From Sorghum bicolor (lineage: Eukaryota > Streptophyta > Magnoliopsida > Poales > Poaceae), in NCBI RefSeq assembly GCF_000003195.3, contig NC_012879.2:37498647-37562646 (forward strand): DNA of 64,000 nucleotides, written 5' to 3'. Both the position numbers and the translations under genes were made by a program. The notes beneath the pieces are model-generated. The model was not told where the DNA came from. It made no database searches and saw nothing but the letters and a program-made list of their open reading frames with translations. Positions 1 through 13,272 of this stretch are shown piece after piece (within the stretch, counting starts at the first letter, position 1; each line of letters opens with the position of its first letter).

Positions 1-474
1 CCCACATCATCGCCCTAAGGACGGCATCGCCTCTCAGGACGGAATTCCCAGCATGCGGTACTGTTCCCAAGACACACCAACATGTGTGCATGACACAGCA
101 CCTGACAACACTTCCCTAGACCGGCAGTGTATCCTATCATGCTCTCACAACTCCCACTTACCATGGCGTAGAGGAAGAATTGATCCATACATTACCACTC
201 AAATGAATGGCACTCATACTATTGCACGCCGTATGAGCGACGAAATAAAAATATGATGCATTAACCCCCAAGTCAGTACTTAGCTAGCCACCTTAGAGTC
301 TTTAACTGGGCATAAAGGATATGACCATGGCACACTAGATAATTTTCCCAAAACTTAGTTTAACACCTTGATCATTATTAATTAATTAATTAAATCTTTT
401 ACTAAACCGGTTTAGATTTTTGTTTAAAACGTACTTATGAACAGTAACTCGCTAAACCTTGCTCCGATGCCAGC
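1..474 (-). other. Internal leader of Tekay-like element A, truncated by the window edge
   Basis: This is the reverse complement of the segment that follows the 5' LTR of element H (about 27714-28205), matching base for base over long runs. A primer binding site complementary to initiator-Met tRNA, in mutated form, lies at 461-472 and reads TGGCATCGGAGC on the minus strand. No coding sequence is present; the coding part of A lies left of the window. Confidence 0.85.
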
Positions 475-3400
475 TGTAACAGGACCGACCAAATTATAAG
501 AGATTAAGCCTAATAGTGACTATTTGCATAGTCGAACCATCACGCTTAAGCCCATATAATCCCGGTAGTCCGTGAAATCTCGAAGGATTTCAAACCACAC
601 ATCGCATATAGCCAAGATCGTAATAAGTTTAGCGGCCGCCATCCATAAGTACATCCAAGTTACAACATTCATGAAACACATCGGAGTACTTAAGTTATTA
701 CAAACCAAGTTCTTCAAGTAGCGGAAGTTTCATAGTTCGAAATTACAACACACACGATAAGTCTGATACAGTGCCATAGTTTGGTCATTCCCACAAAAGC
801 AAAGGAAGAGACGGAGTGACCATCGCCCTTGGTCTAGTCATCACCCATAGCTGGGTACAGACAGAGGATGCAATAACCATAGTACATTTGACCATCTGCA
901 AAACAACATGGGAATAGAACCCTGAGTACGAGAAGGTACTCAGCTAGACTTACCCGTCATAAACTTAAAATAAAGACTCATCAAGGATCATGAAGGCTAT
1001 TTAGTGGGGTAGCTGACAACCATTTTGCAAAGACTGCAAGGTTTTATTACCCTAACCTACATAAATCTTTTCTTCTTTTAATTTGCTCAAGTTGAAAGTA
1101 TCATTACCTATTATCTAGGTTTGCTCCTGTGCTATTACAAGCAAGTATGAGACTATGATAGTACCTCATCATAGCATTTCTTAAACCATTCATCATTATA
1201 ACCCAAGTGTTCCATAGTCCTTACTACGAGGACGAAGCTCATGTCAAGTGCTCACTATCCAGGAGCGATGGCGATTTGAATCGATTTCTAACCAGCTAGC
1301 GAGGTGTTCCCCACACAAACCACACTCACTGATCAAGTGAGCTACAGATCACCGTATTACACTATCCAGGACCAATTCGCGGGTTCGGCAGGCACCGCCA
1401 GTACCCGAGGACCGTTCCGGCGACCGAGGTATCCAAGGTATACCAAGGTTGCGCGCCGCGCCCTCGTCGTTCTCCTCAACCATCACCACTACAGCGCATG
1501 GCGGCTCGATTCCCGGCCCGGATAGTGTTCAGGCTTCGCGGTCGGAACGACTTATCCTTCCAGCTAAGTGTGGGGCATGCGTTCAACATGACAAGAGGGC
1601 CGTCAACGATCGGTCCTTAATCGACACAGGCAGGGGCACCATGGTCAACCCACCATAAGACCCTGCCCGGTCTCCAAATTCATTCCACACTTGGTTATTC
1701 TTTTCCCCGAGCAACCAATGCTTAATCAAGCAGGTATCCACCTATATCTCGCAGGTGACAGGGAATCACCCGACTTCTACCGAACTAGCAAGCTAAGCAT
1801 AGACTCCGTGCCTATCTACATAGGACAAGGTAGTTGAATGAGTAGGAATAACAAGGAGTACTCATGCAGCAATGGTATCAGGCAACTCCTATCACTTAAT
1901 ATGCAATACAGTAGAACAAGTATAGCACTTTATATAAGTTAGCGAGAATAGGGAGACTTAGAATGCTCCGGGGCTTGCCTTTCTCAAACGTGCTGGGTCG
2001 GTGATCCGGACACTCTTGTAATTCCTCTCCGGTTTCCTGTGCTTCCGGAGGTTCCTGCTCCTGTATCTCCTCGGGTTCCTCGGGTCCCACTTCGTTCTCC
2101 TGCGAGCCTGTATGATGCATATATGCTCATGAGTGGAGTGCGAGACGCCCGAGTGGACGCTTGTATGAGAAAGTACCAAAGGACCATGACATGATGCATG
2201 GATGATACACTTGGTCATGCTCATCACAAGGTATGCAACATCATCCAAGAGCAGGCACTTGGATTAAACATCTATTGCATTCTCTTCTACAGATATTTTT
2301 CAAATGCAACCAGCAACCCCCATGATGCTTCAAAGATACACCAAACCCAACTTATTTCATTTAACCTACATACACATCCATTCATAATTTTCTTTATTCA
2401 TTTCTAAGCCCATTAAAAATCACATGCAATTCTGTTCATGAATAAATTCCAGAAAAATTACAGGAGACTACTAGCTAATCATAAAGTCTACTGTAAATTT
2501 TTCATAATTTTTGGTTCCTTATTTTGAGCCACAAAAATCACAAGATTAATGGATAAGGCAAGTATAATCACCCTACTGTGATATAAGTGTCAAACAACAG
2601 ATTTCATATTTTTACAATTTATCTAATATCATAAGAAACACCCACAAAATTTTCCAGATTTATTGCATGACCCATTTAATTATTAAAAATCATAAAGCAC
2701 TGCCATGCAAGCATTTAAATTACCATAAATTCATTTATACACCAAATAATATGTAACAATATTTTCTCAGTGGTTAAACACACATGCAGAGCCAGCAAAA
2801 CAAGTTTTACATTTTTCTGAACCCTATTTTATTTACTATGCATTTTCCAAGTTTAGGAAAAACATGGATTAATTATATTCTTACAGGAAAGTTACTCAAA
2901 CATGACATGCAATCATACTAGGCTATAGATCTGGAAATAAGGAACACACCAAAATTTATTTCACCATTTTTGGAGCTATATTCATCAAGATATGGATTTT
3001 TGAACATTTAAATCATTTCCTGGAAAAACTTTTAAAACGGAAAGCCACCCAAAACGCTAAGCGCACCCGGATTCAAACCCTCGGAGTCACTGATAGGCGG
3101 GACACGCGAGTCAGGGGACCCCACCTGTCATCCACCCCGTGACCCCGCGGCCAAAGACCGGCCGGAATCTCGCCGTCGGTGAGGTTTCCGGCGACACCGT
3201 GAGCACCTACGGCTTCGCGCGAACGAGACGAGTCCAGCCGTACCCTCTTTGGCACCGGACGAGCACCGGAACTACCTCGTCGTCGTGAATGGCGGACGCG
3301 GCGGCGCTGCTCGCCGCGGTCCGGCCGTTTCACGGCGGTAGAGCGTAAGCTAGTGACGGGAAAAGGTGCGCGAGGTCAAGGCGGACCCAAAGCACCTATG

Positions 3401-4427
3401 AACGCGAGCAGAGACAGAGAGGAGAGGGAGAACCGTGCGAGCCGAGAGGTCGCCGGAGCTCCGACTCACTCCGGTGAGCTCTAGCGGGCACGTAGGGCTT
3501 TCCGAGCGCGGAAGAGCGCAAGCACGAGACGCGGAAGGACGAGGCGGAGCCGGTGGTGGTCGCGAAGGGGAAGGAGAGGGCCGGAGCTGGCCGGGAGGGA
3601 AGCTCCGAGCCGTTGGCGGCTATGGCGTGCGGCGGAGCGGCGAGCGCTGCGCGAGAGCGGGCAGAGAGGCGAGAGCGAGCGGTGGAGGGCGCAAATGGGA
3701 GCGGGGGCTTCGGCGGGCGCGTCCAGGGGCTCCTGGTGGCCGACCAGGGCGTCTCCACGCCGCCGCATGCCCGCCACGCGGCGGCCAGGCTCTGCCGGCG
3801 CGCCACGGCGGCACGGCGAGGCCGTCCGCGCGCGCGGACGCGGGCGCGAGCGCGAGGAGGGGGAAGGGGAAGGTGCGGGCGGGCCAGGCCGGCTTCGGCC
3901 AGCGGGCCAGAAGCGAGGCCGCGGCCTGCTAGCGCCCCCTTTCCCTTTTCTTTTTTTTTAATTTCTTTTCTCAAATTCTCTCATAAATTCATTTTGGCCA
4001 TTTTCAAATCATTTTCACCACTTTCTCCCAAAAGCAAAGTGGTGCCAAACTAAAAACTCTACAACTTTGCTTTAATAGGTAAGACCAAATTCTAAATAGA
4101 ATTTGAATTACAAATTAAAACTTAGTTCTAGGTTTTTAAATAAAGTTATTTTGGATATTTTGTATAAATTCCATTTCTCAATTTCCATAGCTCCAAAAAT
4201 TGCACAAAAATGTTCTTAATTCTTCTTACACATAAAGCAACCTAATTTGAATATTTCACAATTTTAGAAGCAAGCATCCTATTTTTAACATATTTAAAAC
4301 ACATGAAATGATGCACATAAAATCATACTTGAAGAGAATGACATGCTCATGATGCTTATGATTGATGAGGATGCTTATGCATTGCTTTGCCAAGGCTGAG
4401 TGCATGCTTAACACCTAGGGTGTTACA
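475..4427 (-). repeat. 5' LTR of Tekay-like element A, about 3.95 kb
   Basis: On the minus strand it starts TGTAACACCCTAGG at 4427 and ends TGTTACA at 475, the same termini and length as the LTRs of element H. A GC-rich, CpG-dense block at about 3060-3950 sits between AT-rich flanks. The base after the LTR, 4428, resumes the leader of a related element B, so A inserted into B. The flanking five bases on the right are TATCC; the matching target copy would be left of the window. Long reading frames on both strands of the GC-rich block are compositional, not genes. Confidence 0.9.
1896..2120 (-). CDS. Small acidic reading frame inside LTR A, possibly translated
   Basis: This 74-codon frame starts at an ATG preceding a TACAG splice-acceptor-like site. 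It is Glu/Pro/Gln rich in its first half, followed by a conserved block containing PSTFEKGKPRSILSLPILA. The same frame is present in both LTRs of H. A diverged form is in LTRs B and C, where many differences fall at third codon positions, although B and C both carry a stop after the EEQEE stretch. No known domain is recognised. It could instead be a conserved regulatory stretch, since a TATATAA box lies just downstream. Confidence 0.3.
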   Translation of the reverse strand: MHHTGSQENEVGPEEPEEIQEQEPPEAQETGEELQECPDHRPSTFEKGKPRSILSLPILANLYKVLYLFYCIAY

Positions 4428-4767
4428 TATCCGATCATGCTCTCACAGCTCCCACTTACTGAGGCTTAGAGGAAGAATTGATCCATACATTACCACTCAA
4501 ATGAATGGTACTCATACTATTGCACGCCGTATGAGCGACGAAATAGAAATATGATGCATTAACCCCCAAGTCAGTACTTAACTAGCCACCTTAGAGTCCT
4601 TAACTGGGCATAAAGGATATGACCACGGCACACTAGATAGTTTTCCAAAAACTTAGTTTAACACGTTGATTATCATTAATTAATAATAATCTTTTATTAT
4701 ACGGGTTTAAGCTTAGTTAGAACGTACTTATGAACAATAACTCGCTAAACCTTGCTCCGATGCTAGC
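4428..4767 (-). other. Internal leader of Tekay-like element B (remnant right of insertion A)
   Basis: This is the reverse complement of the first ~330 bases after the LTR in H and A, but more diverged. A degenerate initiator-Met primer site lies at 4754-4765. The sequence is interrupted at 4427/4428 by element A at a point equivalent to about position 130 of A's own leader. No gene is present. Confidence 0.85.
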
Positions 4768-7700
4768 TGTAACAGAATCGCCCAAATTAGAAGAGATTAA
4801 GCCTGATAGTGACCATTTGCACAGTCAAACTACCGAGCATAAGCCCATATAATCCCGGTAGTCCATGAAATCTCGAAGGATTTCAAACCACAATTCGTAC
4901 GTACAGCCAAGATCGTAATAAGTTCAGCGGTCACTATTCACAATTACATCCAGTTCACCACATTCATAAAAATACATCAGAGTACTTAAAATTATTACAA
5001 ACCAAGTTCTCAAGTAGCGGAAGCTTCATAGTTCGAAAGTAACACACACGTTTAGTCTGGTACAGTGCCATACTTCGGTCATTCCCATAAAAGCAAAAGA
5101 GAAGGTAGAGTGACCATTGCCCTTGGTCTATTCATCGCCCATTGCTGGGTACAAGCAGAGGATACAATAACCATAGTACATTTGACCATCTGCAAAACAA
5201 CATGGGAATAGAACCCTGAGTACGAGAATGTACTCAGCTAGACTTACCCGTCATAAACCAAAAATAAAGACTCTTCAAGGATCATGAAGGCTATATGGTC
5301 GGGTAGCTGAGACTTTTTGCATAAAAGCATTACTCCACTAAAATATAGCCTAAAAACCTTTCTTCTTTTAATTAGCTCAAGTTTGATATCATCATTACCT
5401 ATTATCTAGGTTTGCACCTGTACTATTGAAAACAAGTGTAGTAATATGATGGTACCTCATTATAGCATTCATAAATCATTTATCATCATAACTCAAGTGT
5501 TCCATAGTCCTTACTACGAGGACATGGCTCATGTCAAGTGCTCACTATCCAGGAACGATGGCAATTAGAATCGATTTCTGACCAGCTGGCGAGTTATTCC
5601 CCACACAAACCACACTCACTGATCAACTGAGCTACATATCACATTGTTGCACTATCCAGGACCAATTCGTGGGTTCGACAGGCACCGCCCGTACTCGAGG
5701 ACCGTTCCGGCGATCGAGGTATCCAAGGTATACCAAGGTTGCGCGCCGCGCCCTCGTCGTTCTCCTCAACCATCACCAATACAGCGCGTAGGCTTCGCGG
5801 CCGGAACGACTTATCCTTCCAGCTAAGTGTGGGGCATGCGTTCAAAGTGATAAGAGGGCTGTCAACGATCGGTCCTTAATCGACACAGGCAGGGGCAGTA
5901 CGGTCAACCCCACCATAAGACCCTGCCCGGTCTCAAATTCCTTTCCGCACTTGGTTATTTTTTCCCAAAACAATTAAAGCTAATCAAACAGGTGTCCTCC
6001 TATATCTCGCAGGTGACAGGGAATCACCCGACTTCTACCGGTCTAAGCAAGCTAAGCATTGACTCCGTGCCTATCTACATAGGGCAAGGTAGATAAACAA
6101 GAGGTGATACCAAGGAGTACATATGCATCAACGGTATCAAGCAATTCCTATCACTTAAATGCAGCATAGTGGAACAAGCATAATATATCATTTAAGTTAG
6201 CGAGAATAGGGAGACTTAGAATCCTCCGGGGCTTGCCTTTCTCAAATGTGCTCGGCTTGTGATCCGGGCACTCCTGCAACTCTTCTCCAGGCTCTGGTCC
6301 TCCTAGAAGTTCCTCCTCCTAGGTCTCCTCCTGCTCCTCGGGTCCCACCTCGTTCTTCTGCGAGCCTATATGATGCATGTGTGCTCATGAGTGGAGTGCG
6401 AGATGCCCGGGGTGCAATGCTTATACAAGTGGATACCAGATGACCATGACATGATGCATAGATGATATAAGTGGTCATTTCTACAAGGTAGTCAACATCA
6501 TCCAAGAACAAGAAATCGAACTAGGCATCTATTGCATTCTCTTCTACAAGTTGTCTTCATGGTTAACCAGCAAGCTAACATGATGCTTCAAAGATACACC
6601 AAACAATCTTTTATTCTATTTATTTCATGCACAACAATTCTTATTTTATTTAATCACTTTTAGACCTACAAAAGTAGCATATATTTCTATTTAACAATAA
6701 ATTCCAAAAACATACAGTGGATCACTAGCCAGATAAAGTTTACCATAAATTTTTCATAATATTTGGACATTTATTTTGGGCTACAAAAATTACAATATTA
6801 ATCCATATAATTAAGTATAATTACCCTACTGTTGTGTAAGTGTGAAACAGCAGATTTCATATTTTTATAACTTACTTATTAACATAAGAAACACCCGCAA
6901 AAATTTCCAGAATAATTGCATGATCCAATTATTTATTAAAAATCATAAACCACTGCCATGCAAGCATTTAAATCATCATAAATTAATTCTTACAGCAAAT
7001 AATGTGTAACATATTTTTCCCAGAGAGTAATCATCCATGCAGAGCCAAGAAAACAAGTTTCATATTTTTTCTGAGCTATATTTTAATTACCACGCATTTT
7101 CCAAATTTCAGCAAAAATATGGATTAAATATATTTATACAGAAAAGTTGTTCAAACATGACATGCAACAATACCAAACGATAGATCTTAAATTATAGAAC
7201 ACTCCACAATTTATTTCATCAATTTTGGAGCCATATATCTCAAGATATGGATTTTATATCATTTAAACTATTTTCTGGAAATCATTTTCTAAAAACCAAT
7301 TCAAAACCGTGATGAAAAACACTAAAGACACCCAGATCTCTACCCACCTTGGTCCCCTTGCGACTGACAGTGGGTCCCCGACCCCACTGGTCAGTGTGAC
7401 TGAGAGGGAGAGCACCTCCGACGAGCGGATCTCGTCGGCGTTGAGGTCTCTGGCCACGGGGTGAGCACCAACGTGCTCCCCGCAGCGAGGCGCACCCGAG
7501 GGTGTCCTTGGATCGGCCGGAAGATGACCGGAGCACCCCCGCGGGCATGCATGGCGGCACGGCGGCGCTGCTCGCCGTGGCCAGGCCGCTCCGGTGGGGT
7601 AGAACGCCCGTCAAGAATCGTCCGAGCTTCCTCACCATGCTAGGAACCTAACGTGCTCAAAAGCAAGCGAAACGAGCTAGAAACGAGCAGGTTTCGACGC

Positions 7701-8650
7701 GGCGGAGCACTCCGACGAGGTCGGGAAAACTCCGGCAAGCGATTCAGGGCTCGTGGCGGTTTCTCACCTCGGTAGAGCGTGTGCAGGGGCTTACCGCGGC
7801 GAAGACGAGTGCAGCGGTGGTTTTGCCGCGGAGAATGGGCCACTAGCGTGGCCGGCGGCGAGCGGCGGAGCTCGGCGAGCAATGGCGCCGCGGCGGCCGC
7901 TGCTGCTGCTGCTGCGCTCGCGAACGGGGGAGGAGAGGGAGCAGGGAGGGGACAGAATGGGGGTGCTTGGGGCGCGGGGTGGCGTCCCAACCGGGATAAG
8001 CCGGTCGGCCGCGGCGCGTCCACGACGCCGGCGTACGGCCGTCACTTGGCCGGCGTCGGGTGGATCAAGGCGGGCGCCCGCGCGCTGGAGAGAGGGGAGG
8101 GGAAAACGGGCCGCGCGGCTTCACTGGGCCGAATGGGAGGCGGGTCGGCCCAGCAGCGCCTGCCCCCTTTTCTTTTTTTTTCAATTTCTTTTCTCCAAAA
8201 AGCTTAAAGAAGATTTTTGAAGCCTTTGCAGAACTTTTCAGGGGTTGGGGTAAAAAGAAGAATTGTTCTCCACAAAATTCCCTACAACTTTGCTTAAATA
8301 AGCAAATTCAAATTCCAAATAGAATTTGAATCACAAAATAAAACTAGTTCTAGGTTTTTAATAAATTTATTTTTGGGATTTTTGGTATAAATTCCATTTC
8401 TCAATTTCTATAGCTCCAAAAATTTCACAAAATTACTCTTAAATCTTCTAACACATATTTCAACCTAACTTGGGCATTTCAAACAATTTAGAAGCAAGTA
8501 TAATATTTTTACCATATTTAATTTACATAAAATAAAGCACAAAAAATCACACTTGAATGAATGACATGCTCATGTGATGCTATGCTTGATGAGGATGCTT
8601 ATGGATGAGTTTATGAGAGTAAGTGCAAGCTTAACACCTATGCTGTTACA
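4768..8650 (-). repeat. 5' LTR of Tekay-like element B, about 3.88 kb
   Basis: On the minus strand it starts TGTAACAGCATAGGTG at 8650 and ends TGTTACA at 4768. It is collinear with LTR A and H but clearly diverged, so it belongs to another subfamily, close to C. A GC-rich CpG-dense block lies at about 7320-8170. To its right the sequence continues directly as the middle of a plus-strand LTR (C), so B inserted into C. The rest of B is left of the window, interrupted by A. Confidence 0.88.
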
Positions 8651-9442
8651 CCGCCGTTCCGCCATGGCCGGTGGCGAGCTTGCTCCGGTCCGTTTCAGGC
8701 TGCGCAAAAGGGTTCGCCGAGTTCGCCTTGAGCCGTAGAACGTGTAGGGTCGTTCGGTTCGCCGAAAGAGGTCGACGGCGGTGAGCTCCGGCTCGCCGGA
8801 GTTCTCCCCTCTCTGCGTTCTGGCTAGCGGGCTCGGCTGGCAGGCGGGTCCGCTCGTCAGTGACCGTGGGTGCACTGCACCGGGTGCACCGAGCTGGTCC
8901 CGGGGGTGGATTTGAAATAGGTTTTCAGAAAATGTTTTCCAGAAATTGATTTAAATAGTATAAAATCTATATCTTGAGATCCATGGCTCCAAAATTGATG
9001 AAATAAATTTTGATGTGCTCTATAATTCTAGATCTACAGTTTGCTATGGTTGCATGTCATGTTTAAACAACTTTTCTGTACAAATATATTTAATCTATGT
9101 TTTTGCTGAAAATTGGAAAATGCATAGTAATTAAATATAACTCAGAAAAATATGAAACTTGTTTTGTTAGCTCTGCATGGATGATTAGTCTCTGGGAAAA
9201 ATATGTTGCATATTATTTCTTGTATAAATTGAGTTATGTTGATCTAAATGCTTGCATGACAGTGGTTTATGATTTTTAATAAATAATTGGATCATGCAAT
9301 TAATCTGGAAATTTTTGTGGGTATTTCTTATGTTGATAAGTAAATTATAAAAATATGAAATCTGCTGTTTGACACTTAGACAACAGTAGGGTATTTATAC
9401 TTAAATATATGGAGTAACCTTGTAATTTTTGTAGCCCAAACT
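8651..9442 (+). repeat. LTR C, fragment 1 (Tekay-type, host of insertions B, G and H)
   Basis: This matches the stretch of the H 5' LTR that begins near 24882, at CGCCATGGCCGGTGGCGAGC, and runs collinearly for about 790 bases. It stops at the left target-site copy (AAACT, 9438-9442) of Copia element G. The first ~1.1 kb of this LTR would lie left of insertion B. No genes are present. Confidence 0.88.
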
Positions 9443-9728
9443 TGTTACGAATCCGATGAACAAGAGGAGATAGAGACACACGCGATCACAGGTGGTACAC
9501 ACAATGATTTGGTGCTGCAAAGCGGCAGCTTTTCTGACTGTTGTTTATTACTATATATAAGAGAATTACATACTCAAATAACAGAATTACAATCAGCTGA
9601 GAGAATCACGGCATGCTCATGATTAGTTGTTGCCATCCCAACAACCTGGGACATGCCTATCCTGACGCAGCCGCTAATGGCGCTAACCGCCTCTTTCTAT
9701 CTATACCAGCTCTGGACTTATTCAAACA
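9443..9728 (-). repeat. 3' LTR of Copia element G
   Basis: The 286 bp LTR has TGTTACGAATCC at one end and TTATTCAAACA at the other; the two element ends are the same in both LTRs. A TATA-like run (TATATATA, 9552-9559) is the likely promoter in the minus direction. Next to it, 9729-9742 reads TTAGGAGGAGAA on the minus strand and is the polypurine tract. Bases 9743-9879 are the 3' untranslated part of G, with no gene. Confidence 0.93.
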
Positions 9729-9879
9729 TTCTCCTCCTAAGTCCATGAGCAGCTACACTAATTTCTTCATGCCGATCAGGTTGCGAAGTTCCTAAAAACG
9801 AACGCGCCCGAGAGCTTTCGTGAGGAGATCTCCCAGTTGCAATTCAGTCCCAACGAACTCAACGTCGATCAGCTTCCTG

Positions 9880-10871
9880 TCACAGCACTCCCGGATGAAG
9901 TGAAACTTTACATCTATGTCGGTCGTGGTGTACAGGGTTTTTCATTAGAGCAATGGCAGACTTGTTGTCTACCCGGAGCTTGGGTGCGAGGATCGCTCCT
10001 CCGACGAGCTCGGACAGCAAACGTGCTAACCAAACCGCCTCGCACGCAGCTCCTGCAGCCGCGATATACTCCGCCTCGCAGGAAGACAACGCGACCACCT
10101 TTTGTTTGGCTGATTGCCATGCAACTGCGCCTCCAGCAAGGAAGAAGATGAGACCGCTTGTGCTCCTCCGGTCATTGACATCACCGGCGAGGTCGCTGTC
10201 AGAGTATCCCACCAGCTTCGGAGTGCCTTCGTTCTTCCTTCCTGGACGGTAGTGAATACCCCAGTGAACTGTGCCGGCAACGTAGCGCAGGACACGCTTG
10301 ACCGCTGCCAGATGCTCTTCCCGAGGCGCTTCCATGAACCGGCTAAGGTACCCCACGGGATACGCCAGGTCCGGCCTGGAGTTGCACAGGTATCGCAGAC
10401 TCCCGATCAAGCTGCGATACTCAGTGGTGTCAACGCTCGGTGTAGAGCCCTCCTTCATCAGCTTCAGCTTAGCTCCATCGGCGTTGCACTGGCGTTGCAG
10501 CCCGCCAGCCCCGCCTTCTCCAATACCTTGAGAGCATATACGCTCTGCCGCAGAGTAATCCCCTCGACCCCTTGTGTAACTTCAAGGCCGAGATAGTACG
10601 AGAGAAGACCGAGGTCACTCATCCGGAACGTGCTCAGCATCTGCTTCTTGAATTGCACCAGAGCATCAGCATTGCCTCCCGTGATGATAAGGTCATCGAC
10701 ATATACACCGACGATCAATCGACTTGGACCTTGGCCACGGGTGTACATACCATGCTCATCGACGCAGCGCTGGAAGCCAAGTCGCAGCAGCTCGGCGTCG
10801 AGTTTTTGGTTCCACGCACGCGGAGCTTGGCGAACGCCGTAGAGCGCTTTGTGGAGCCGGAGAACCTTGTG
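9880..10871 (-). pseudogene. Copia polyprotein of G, C-terminal part: end of reverse transcriptase and RNase H
   Basis: This continues the frame of 10872-13272 after an in-frame TAG at 10872-10874. It holds the LYGVRQAPRAW segment and the catalytic YVDDL motif of Copia reverse transcriptase. Near 10460 the frame shifts by one base after SATPMEL. The RNase H follows in the new frame (10458-9880) with SDSDLAGD, ALSSCEAEYIAA and the RVDNKSAI stretch. A second shift after NPVHHDR removes the normal C-terminus. Residues for both activities are visible, but the protein cannot be made as one chain. Confidence 0.92.
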
Positions 10872-13272
10872 CTAATGCTTGCCGTTGACGAAACCTGGAG
10901 GTTGTTGGACGTACACCTCCTCTTGGAGGTCGCCTTTCAAGAACGCCGATTTGACGTCCATGTGGTGGACGCCCCACCCGTAGTGGGCTGCGATGGCGAG
11001 CACCAAACGCACTGACTCAAGTCGTGCGACCGGTGCATATACTTCCTCGAAGTCGACACCAGCTCGCTGAACGTAGCCCTTGGCGACGAGGCGGGCCTTA
11101 TACTTGACGATGTTGCCGTTCTCGTCGCGCTTGACTTTGTAAACCCACTTCAAACCGATGGCGCGATGCCCTCGCGGGAGCTCTACCAGCGACCAGGTGG
11201 CGTTGTCGTGGATCGAGTTCATCTCCTCCTGCATCGCGGCGACCCAGTTGTGATCGCCTTCGGCCTCCTTCAAGGACTTGGGCTCTTCAACGCTCACGGA
11301 GTGACAGAGCGAGTGGAGCTCAGCCTCCACGTTGTTGCGCTGCGCTAGCCCGGGCGCTGCATCCGAGCCGAGGATGTTGTCCAGCGTCCGGTACTGGTGT
11401 TCCCCTTCCTGATCATCATCTGTGTCGAGGTTGGGATCCGTGGTGAGCGGGGTCACGAACTCGATGTGTGTACCTGCCGCTGGTGGAGTCCTTGGTGACG
11501 GCGCGACCAGTGAGGAGCTCGACGCTGCTGGTGACGCGTCGGGTGGTGGTGAAGGAGAAGTCCGCCGTTCTGGCGAGGCCGGCTCAGGAGCCGATCCCCT
11601 GACTTGGCGTTGTGGCAGTTCGTAGTCGTCTTCTAGGGTGAACATGGGCGAGTCACCGCTGGCCATGTCCGTATCCCAGTCCCAACGCGTGCCTTCGTCG
11701 AACGTGACGTCACGAGAGACATGGACACGCTCGGTGACGGGGTCGTAGAAACGGTACGCCTTCGACCCTTCCTGATAGCCAATGAAGACTACCTTCTTGC
11801 CACGGTCGTCCAGCTTGCCGAGATGTGGGCGCTGACTCTTGATGTACGCCACACAGCCGAACACTTTGATGAAGTGCACAGCCGGCTTCCTCCCGTGCCA
11901 CGCCTGGAACGGCGTCTGCCCGTCGAGCGCGCTCGTCGGAGCACGGTTGAGCAGGAACACCGCAGTGTGCACCGCCTCGCCCCAGAAGCGTCCTGGCATG
12001 CCGCGAGCACACAGGATACTCCTGGCCATCGCAACGATGGTCTGATTCCGGCGTTCCACAACACCGTTCTGCTGCGGTGTGTACGGTGCTGTGTGATGGT
12101 GCCGGATTCCATCACCTGCACAGTATTCACCAAATTCCACCGATGTGAACTCACCACCATTATCGGTACGGAGTACCTTCAGCTTCTTGCCACACTCCCG
12201 CTCAGTGCACGCCTGGAACGCCATGATCGCAGCTGGCGCATCCGCCTTTGAGCGCAGGAGAGTGAGCCACATGTATCGACCCATGTCGTCGACAAGCAGC
12301 AGGAAGTAGACGTTGCCCGCTGGCGTGGGTGGCGAGATCGGGCCACAGAGGTCGCCATGGACCAGTTCAAGCTCCTCGTGAGCCCGGTACATGGCGACTT
12401 TCGGGAATGCCGCTCTTTTCTGTTTCGCCAACACACAATCCTCGCAAACTTGGTCCACATGATCAATCGCTGGCAGTCCTCGCACCATCTCCAAACGCTT
12501 CAACTTGCGCAGCGCCTGGAAGTTGAGGTGGCCGTAGCGCTCGTGCCAGCGCCACGCCATGCCACCGACGCGCGCTGTTAGGCACACCGGTGCGGCGATG
12601 TTCATGTCGAGGAGGTAAAGCCGGCTGGGTGATCGATACACCTTCGCCAGCAGCCGGCGCTGCACATCGTAGAGTCGCAGCACGCCGCCCTCGATGTCGA
12701 CCTTGTACCCATCTTCATCCATCTGTCCAAGACTAATGATGTTGGTGGTGAGGCGCGGGATGTAGTAGACCCCGTCCAGCCGGCGATGCTTGCCTGACTT
12801 GCACGCGAAGAGGATGGAGCCTTTGCCTTGAATGTCCACCACCGACCCGTCGCCGAATTTGACGGTGCCGGTGATGTCATGGTTCAGCTCGGCGAAGATG
12901 GAGCGTGTTCCTGTCATGTGGTTCGTTGCCCCGGTGTCTAGCACCCAGTGGCAAGGTACCGCGGCCTCCTCCTTCTGGCTGAGATGGAGATGCACCTTCG
13001 GTTCGACGAGGTGGACAGTCGAGGACCTGAGATGAGAGCAAGATGCGTCCGTCGCTTTTACCTCGGTGTCGGCAGCGATGTACATGAGCGCGTGCTCGTC
13101 TTCCTCGGCCTGCGCGACGTGCGCCGCGCCCTTCTTCTTCGAGCGGCAATCTCTGGTCCAATGGCCAGCTTTGCCACACTTCTTGCATGGGTCACCCGAC
13201 GGTGGTCTGCCGCCTCCCGCGTTCTTGCCAGATGCATCCTGGCCCTCGCGACCACCGTCACGAGAGGGACCA
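10872..13272 (-). pseudogene. Copia polyprotein of G, central part: zinc knuckle, protease, integrase, start of reverse transcriptase
   Basis: This reads openly for about 800 codons from the insertion point of I. In order it shows a CCHC knuckle (CKKCGKAGHWTRDC), the aspartic protease motif LDTGATNHM, the integrase HHCC zinc region (HERYGHLN ... CEDCVLAKQ), and the integrase core with LVHGDLCGP, RTDNGGEF and QNGVVERRN giving the D,D,E triad. A Ser/Pro-rich linker and the N-terminal reverse transcriptase (IGLKWVYKVKRD, KARLVAKG, HHMDVKSAFLKG) follow. It ends at an in-frame TAG after PPGFVNGKH. The 5' end is continuous across insertion I with the gag at 21796-22684. Confidence 0.93.

Noticed and set aside
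3396..4053. Long overlapping reading frames on both strands of the GC-rich LTR block (also 7640-8330, 24186-24983, 34829-35628)
   Set aside because: They are Ala/Arg/Pro/Gly-rich in every frame and on both strands, shift between copies, and reflect low stop-codon density in GC-rich DNA.
11166..12581. Plus-strand frames opposite the Copia polyprotein of G
   Set aside because: These are antisense shadows of a clearly recognisable polyprotein.
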